Assembly: GCA_937891805.1 (NCBI GenBank)
Contig: CALATK010000056.1
Location: 1-5,968 of the forward strand
DNA: 5,968 bases
DNA from: an uncultured Fibrobacter sp.
Lineage (GTDB): Bacteria > Fibrobacterota > Fibrobacteria > Fibrobacterales > Fibrobacteraceae
Direction of reading: 5' to 3'
Shown: piece after piece, positions 5,860 to 5,968 of the stretch
Position numbering within the stretch: position 1 is the stretch's first letter
How the letters are laid out: each line of letters opens with the position of its first letter
The notes under the pieces: model-generated
Seen by the model: only the letters and a program-made list of their open reading frames with translations
Database searches by the model: none
Told to the model about the DNA's origin: nothing
Position numbers and translations under genes: made by a program

Positions 5860-5968
5860 TGTGAAAAAGAAGATAGAATCAATTTATGCAGAAAAAAGGG
5901 CGCTGTGAGAAAAAAAAGCGTCGGCCAAGGATGGGGAGGGTGCAGGGAGGGGCCCGTGCGGCCTTCGC
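5845..5968. other. Non-coding upstream region, no gene supported
   Basis: Bases 5845-5920 are rich in A and purines. Bases 5921-5968 switch abruptly to about 75% GC with runs of G (GGGGAGGG, GGGAGGGG). An ATG at 5886 opens a frame that stays open for 27 codons to the right edge, but it has no good ribosome binding site and encodes an improbable Lys/Arg/Gly-rich peptide. The GC-rich end may belong to a neighbouring gene or its leader, which cannot be decided here. Confidence 0.5.

Noticed and set aside
5893..5922. Weak - strand terminator (GACGCT...AGCGCC then a T run) for a gene to the right
   Set aside because: The stem has only four contiguous pairs plus one after a mismatch, around a 12-base loop, so it is not a convincing terminator.
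5886..5968. Possible new + strand gene starting at ATG 5886 and open to the right edge
   Set aside because: Only 27 codons are visible, the product is an unlikely Lys/Arg/Gly-rich string that follows the base composition, and there is no good Shine-Dalgarno sequence. It could be revisited with more sequence.
1..5968. CRISPR array, tRNA/rRNA, insertion sequence, retron or other defence or mobile system
   Set aside because: No direct repeat array, transposase, reverse transcriptase or nuclease motif and no RNA-gene signature was seen; nearly all the window is one coding frame plus a ferredoxin gene.

Overview
This window looks like chromosomal DNA from a cellulose-degrading member of the Fibrobacter lineage (phylum Fibrobacterota). 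The evidence is a very large secreted glycoside hydrolase family 9 (GH9) protein that ends in a lysine/arginine-rich tail, a chain of divergent Ig-like modules, moderate GC content, and coding that avoids TTA, CTA and TCA codons. The organism assignment is inferred from protein style, not from a marker gene.

Layout: bases 2-5509 (+) are the 3' part of one long gene. Its reading frame is open through the left edge, so the true start and signal peptide lie outside the window. The visible 1835 residues read, in order: the C-terminal two thirds or so of a GH9 catalytic domain; two fibronectin type III-like modules; a module resembling a family 3 cellulose-binding module (CBM3); a glucodextranase-B-like Ig module; several further Ig-like modules, including two of the 'SbsA/Big_5' kind; a FlgD-Ig-like C-terminal module; and a 26-residue strongly basic tail. 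Residue numbers below count the Asp at bases 2-4 as residue 1.

Bases 5510-5606 are a convergent intergenic spacer. It holds a perfect stem-loop with A/T tracts on both sides, which is probably a bidirectional terminator, and a second hairpin next to the ferredoxin stop codon. Bases 5607-5804 (-) encode a 65-residue single-cluster [4Fe-4S] ferredoxin with a good ribosome binding site and a weak promoter candidate upstream. Bases 5845-5968 contain no gene I can support: they are A-rich at first, then about 75% GC over the last 48 bases.

The two genes are convergent and functionally unrelated as far as can be seen. One is an extracellular or cell-surface cellulase, the other a cytoplasmic electron carrier probably used in anaerobic metabolism. 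I see no mobile element, CRISPR array, tRNA or rRNA. The most interesting content is the architecture of the giant cellulase: a CBM3-like module, a non-catalytic region of about 1400 residues, a divergent GH9 C-terminal signature, and a degenerate internal repeat in one linker domain.
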